A DNA stretch of 8,030 bases from Flavobacteriales bacterium UBA4660 (GTDB taxonomy: Bacteria > Bacteroidota > Bacteroidia > Flavobacteriales_D > Sanyastnellaceae). The position numbers and the translations under genes were made by a program. Positions 7,153 through 8,030 of this stretch are shown piece after piece. Where the stretch lies: NCBI GenBank assembly GCA_002405435.1, contig DHLU01000079.1, positions 9,227-17,256 of the forward strand. Direction: 5' to 3'. The first letter of the stretch is position 1. Every line of letters begins with the position of its first letter. The notes below the pieces were generated by a model, which saw nothing but the letters and a program-made list of their open reading frames with translations, ran no database searches and was not told the origin of the DNA.

Positions 7153-8030
7153 ATGCAGCAACAGATTACGTTTTCCTCACTCGGACTGAAAGCACCCACC
7201 CTCAGGGCCATTGCCGATTTGGGATTTGAAACCCCCACCCCCATCCAGGCACTGGTCATTCCCGCGTTGGTGCTGGAGGAAAAGGACCTGGTGGCACTGG
7301 CACAAACCGGTACGGGTAAAACCGCCGCCTTTGGCCTGCCGCTGGTGGAGTGGATTGATTTCGACGTAGCCCTGCCCCAGGCGGTGATTCTCGCACCTAC
7401 CCGCGAACTCTGCGTGCAGATTTCCAACGACCTGAAAAAATTTACCCGCTACGAGCCCGGTGCACGCGTGGCCACTATTTACGGCGGTGCCAGCATTGAA
7501 GGCCAGATCAGGGAAGTGAAGCAAGGACCGCAGATCATCGTCGGCACACCCGGCCGCATGGTTGACCTCATCAGCCGCGGTGTCATCAAACTGGGCACCA
7601 TCCGGTACGCAGTGCTGGATGAAGCCGATGAAATGCTGTCGATGGGTTTCCGCGAAGACCTCGACAGTATCCTCAGTGAAACACCGGCCGAGAAGCACAC
7701 CTGGCTGTTTTCCGCCACCATGCCCGATGAGGTGAGCAGGATCTCAAAACAATATATGCGCAATCCGCTGGAGATTGCCGCCGGCAAACCCAACACCGGC
7801 AATGAAAATATCGAGCACTTGTTTTACGTAGTGCAAGCCCGCGACCGGTACTTGGCCCTGAAACGCATCGCCGACTTCAACCCCGACATCTTCGCGATTG
7901 TCTTTTGCCGCACCAAGGCAGAAACCCAGCAGGTGGCCGACGCGCTCATCAAGGACGGCTACAACGCCGACGCCCTGCACGGCGACCTGTCTCAGGCCCA
8001 GCGCGACTTTGTGATGAAACGTTACCGGAG
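7153..8030 (+). CDS. deaD: DEAD-box ATP-dependent RNA helicase, DeaD/CsdA-like (3' end outside window)
   Basis: This is the N-terminal 292 codons of an ATP-dependent RNA helicase of the kind used in ribosome assembly, RNA decay and cold adaptation. RecA domain 1 is complete: the Q motif region ITFSSLGLKAPTLRAIADLGFETPTPIQ (split at L11/R13) at residues 5-33, motif I AQTGTGKT at 50-57, Ia PTREL at 82-86, Ib TPGR at 132-135, II DEAD at 156-159 and III SAT at 187-189. RecA domain 2 begins with IVFCRTK and ALHGDLSQAQRD, and then the window ends, so motifs V and VI (HRIGRTGR) are not seen. The N-terminus resembles E. coli DeaD (FADLGLKAPILEAL). The C-terminal RNA-binding domain that would separate DeaD from RhlE or CshA is outside, so the family is firm and the symbol tentative. 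ATG 7153 gives the canonical N-terminus. Confidence 0.9.
   Translation, partial: MQQQITFSSLGLKAPTLRAIADLGFETPTPIQALVIPALVLEEKDLVALAQTGTGKTAAFGLPLVEWIDFDVALPQAVILAPTRELCVQISNDLKKFTRYEPGARVATIYGGASIEGQIREVKQGPQIIVGTPGRMVDLISRGVIKLGTIRYAVLDEADEMLSMGFREDLDSILSETPAEKHTWLFSATMPDEVSRISKQYMRNPLEIAAGKPNTGNENIEHLFYVVQARDRYLALKRIADFNPDIFAIVFCRTKAETQQVADALIKDGYNADALHGDLSQAQRDFVMKRYR

Noticed and set aside
7177..7698. 173-codon open frame on the - strand opposite the helicase
   Set aside because: It is antisense to the conserved DEAD-box motifs, and no protein family features are seen.

Overview
The window looks like ordinary chromosome from a member of the Bacteroidota. The reasons are a DUF2490-type beta-barrel protein, a siroheme-synthase/TauE fusion of a kind I associate with this phylum, TAnnTTTG-like promoter boxes, and no clear Shine-Dalgarno sequence before any start. 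The DNA is fairly GC-rich by eye for that phylum. I cannot name a genus. All genes read on the + strand. I saw no tRNA, rRNA, CRISPR array, insertion sequence or phage gene.

Left block (1-4860): the 3' part of an assimilatory sulfite-reduction operon. It holds the end of cysJ (NADPH-flavoprotein subunit), complete cysI (siroheme/4Fe-4S subunit), a secreted DUF2490 predicted outer-membrane barrel, and a fusion of a Met8/CysG-N type siroheme-making domain to a TauE/SafE membrane transporter. Genes are 5 nt apart or overlap by 4 and 17 nt, so they are probably co-transcribed and translationally coupled. The logic is coherent: CysJ passes NADPH electrons to CysI, CysI reduces sulfite to sulfide, the fusion's N-terminal domain makes the siroheme CysI needs, and its membrane half probably moves sulfite, sulfate or another sulfur anion. 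The uroporphyrinogen-III methyltransferase and the sulfate-activation genes are not in the window.

Middle block (4861-6889): housekeeping genes. trmD encodes the tRNA m1G37 methyltransferase and has an unusual C-terminal tail that runs into the next gene. The next gene, rarA (a replication-associated AAA+ ATPase), is recognisable over its full length in one frame but is cut by an in-frame TAA at 5804-5806, just after Walker A. As given, it is a pseudogene, a recent nonsense mutant or a sequence error.

Right block (6890-8030): a 263-nt spacer with a candidate hairpin terminator and a TAnnTTTG promoter box, then the first 292 codons of a DeaD-like DEAD-box RNA helicase that runs off the end.

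I did not find an undescribed defence or mobile system. The items most worth a second look are the siroheme-synthase/TSUP fusion, the internal stop in rarA, and the outer-membrane barrel inside the sulfite-reductase operon.
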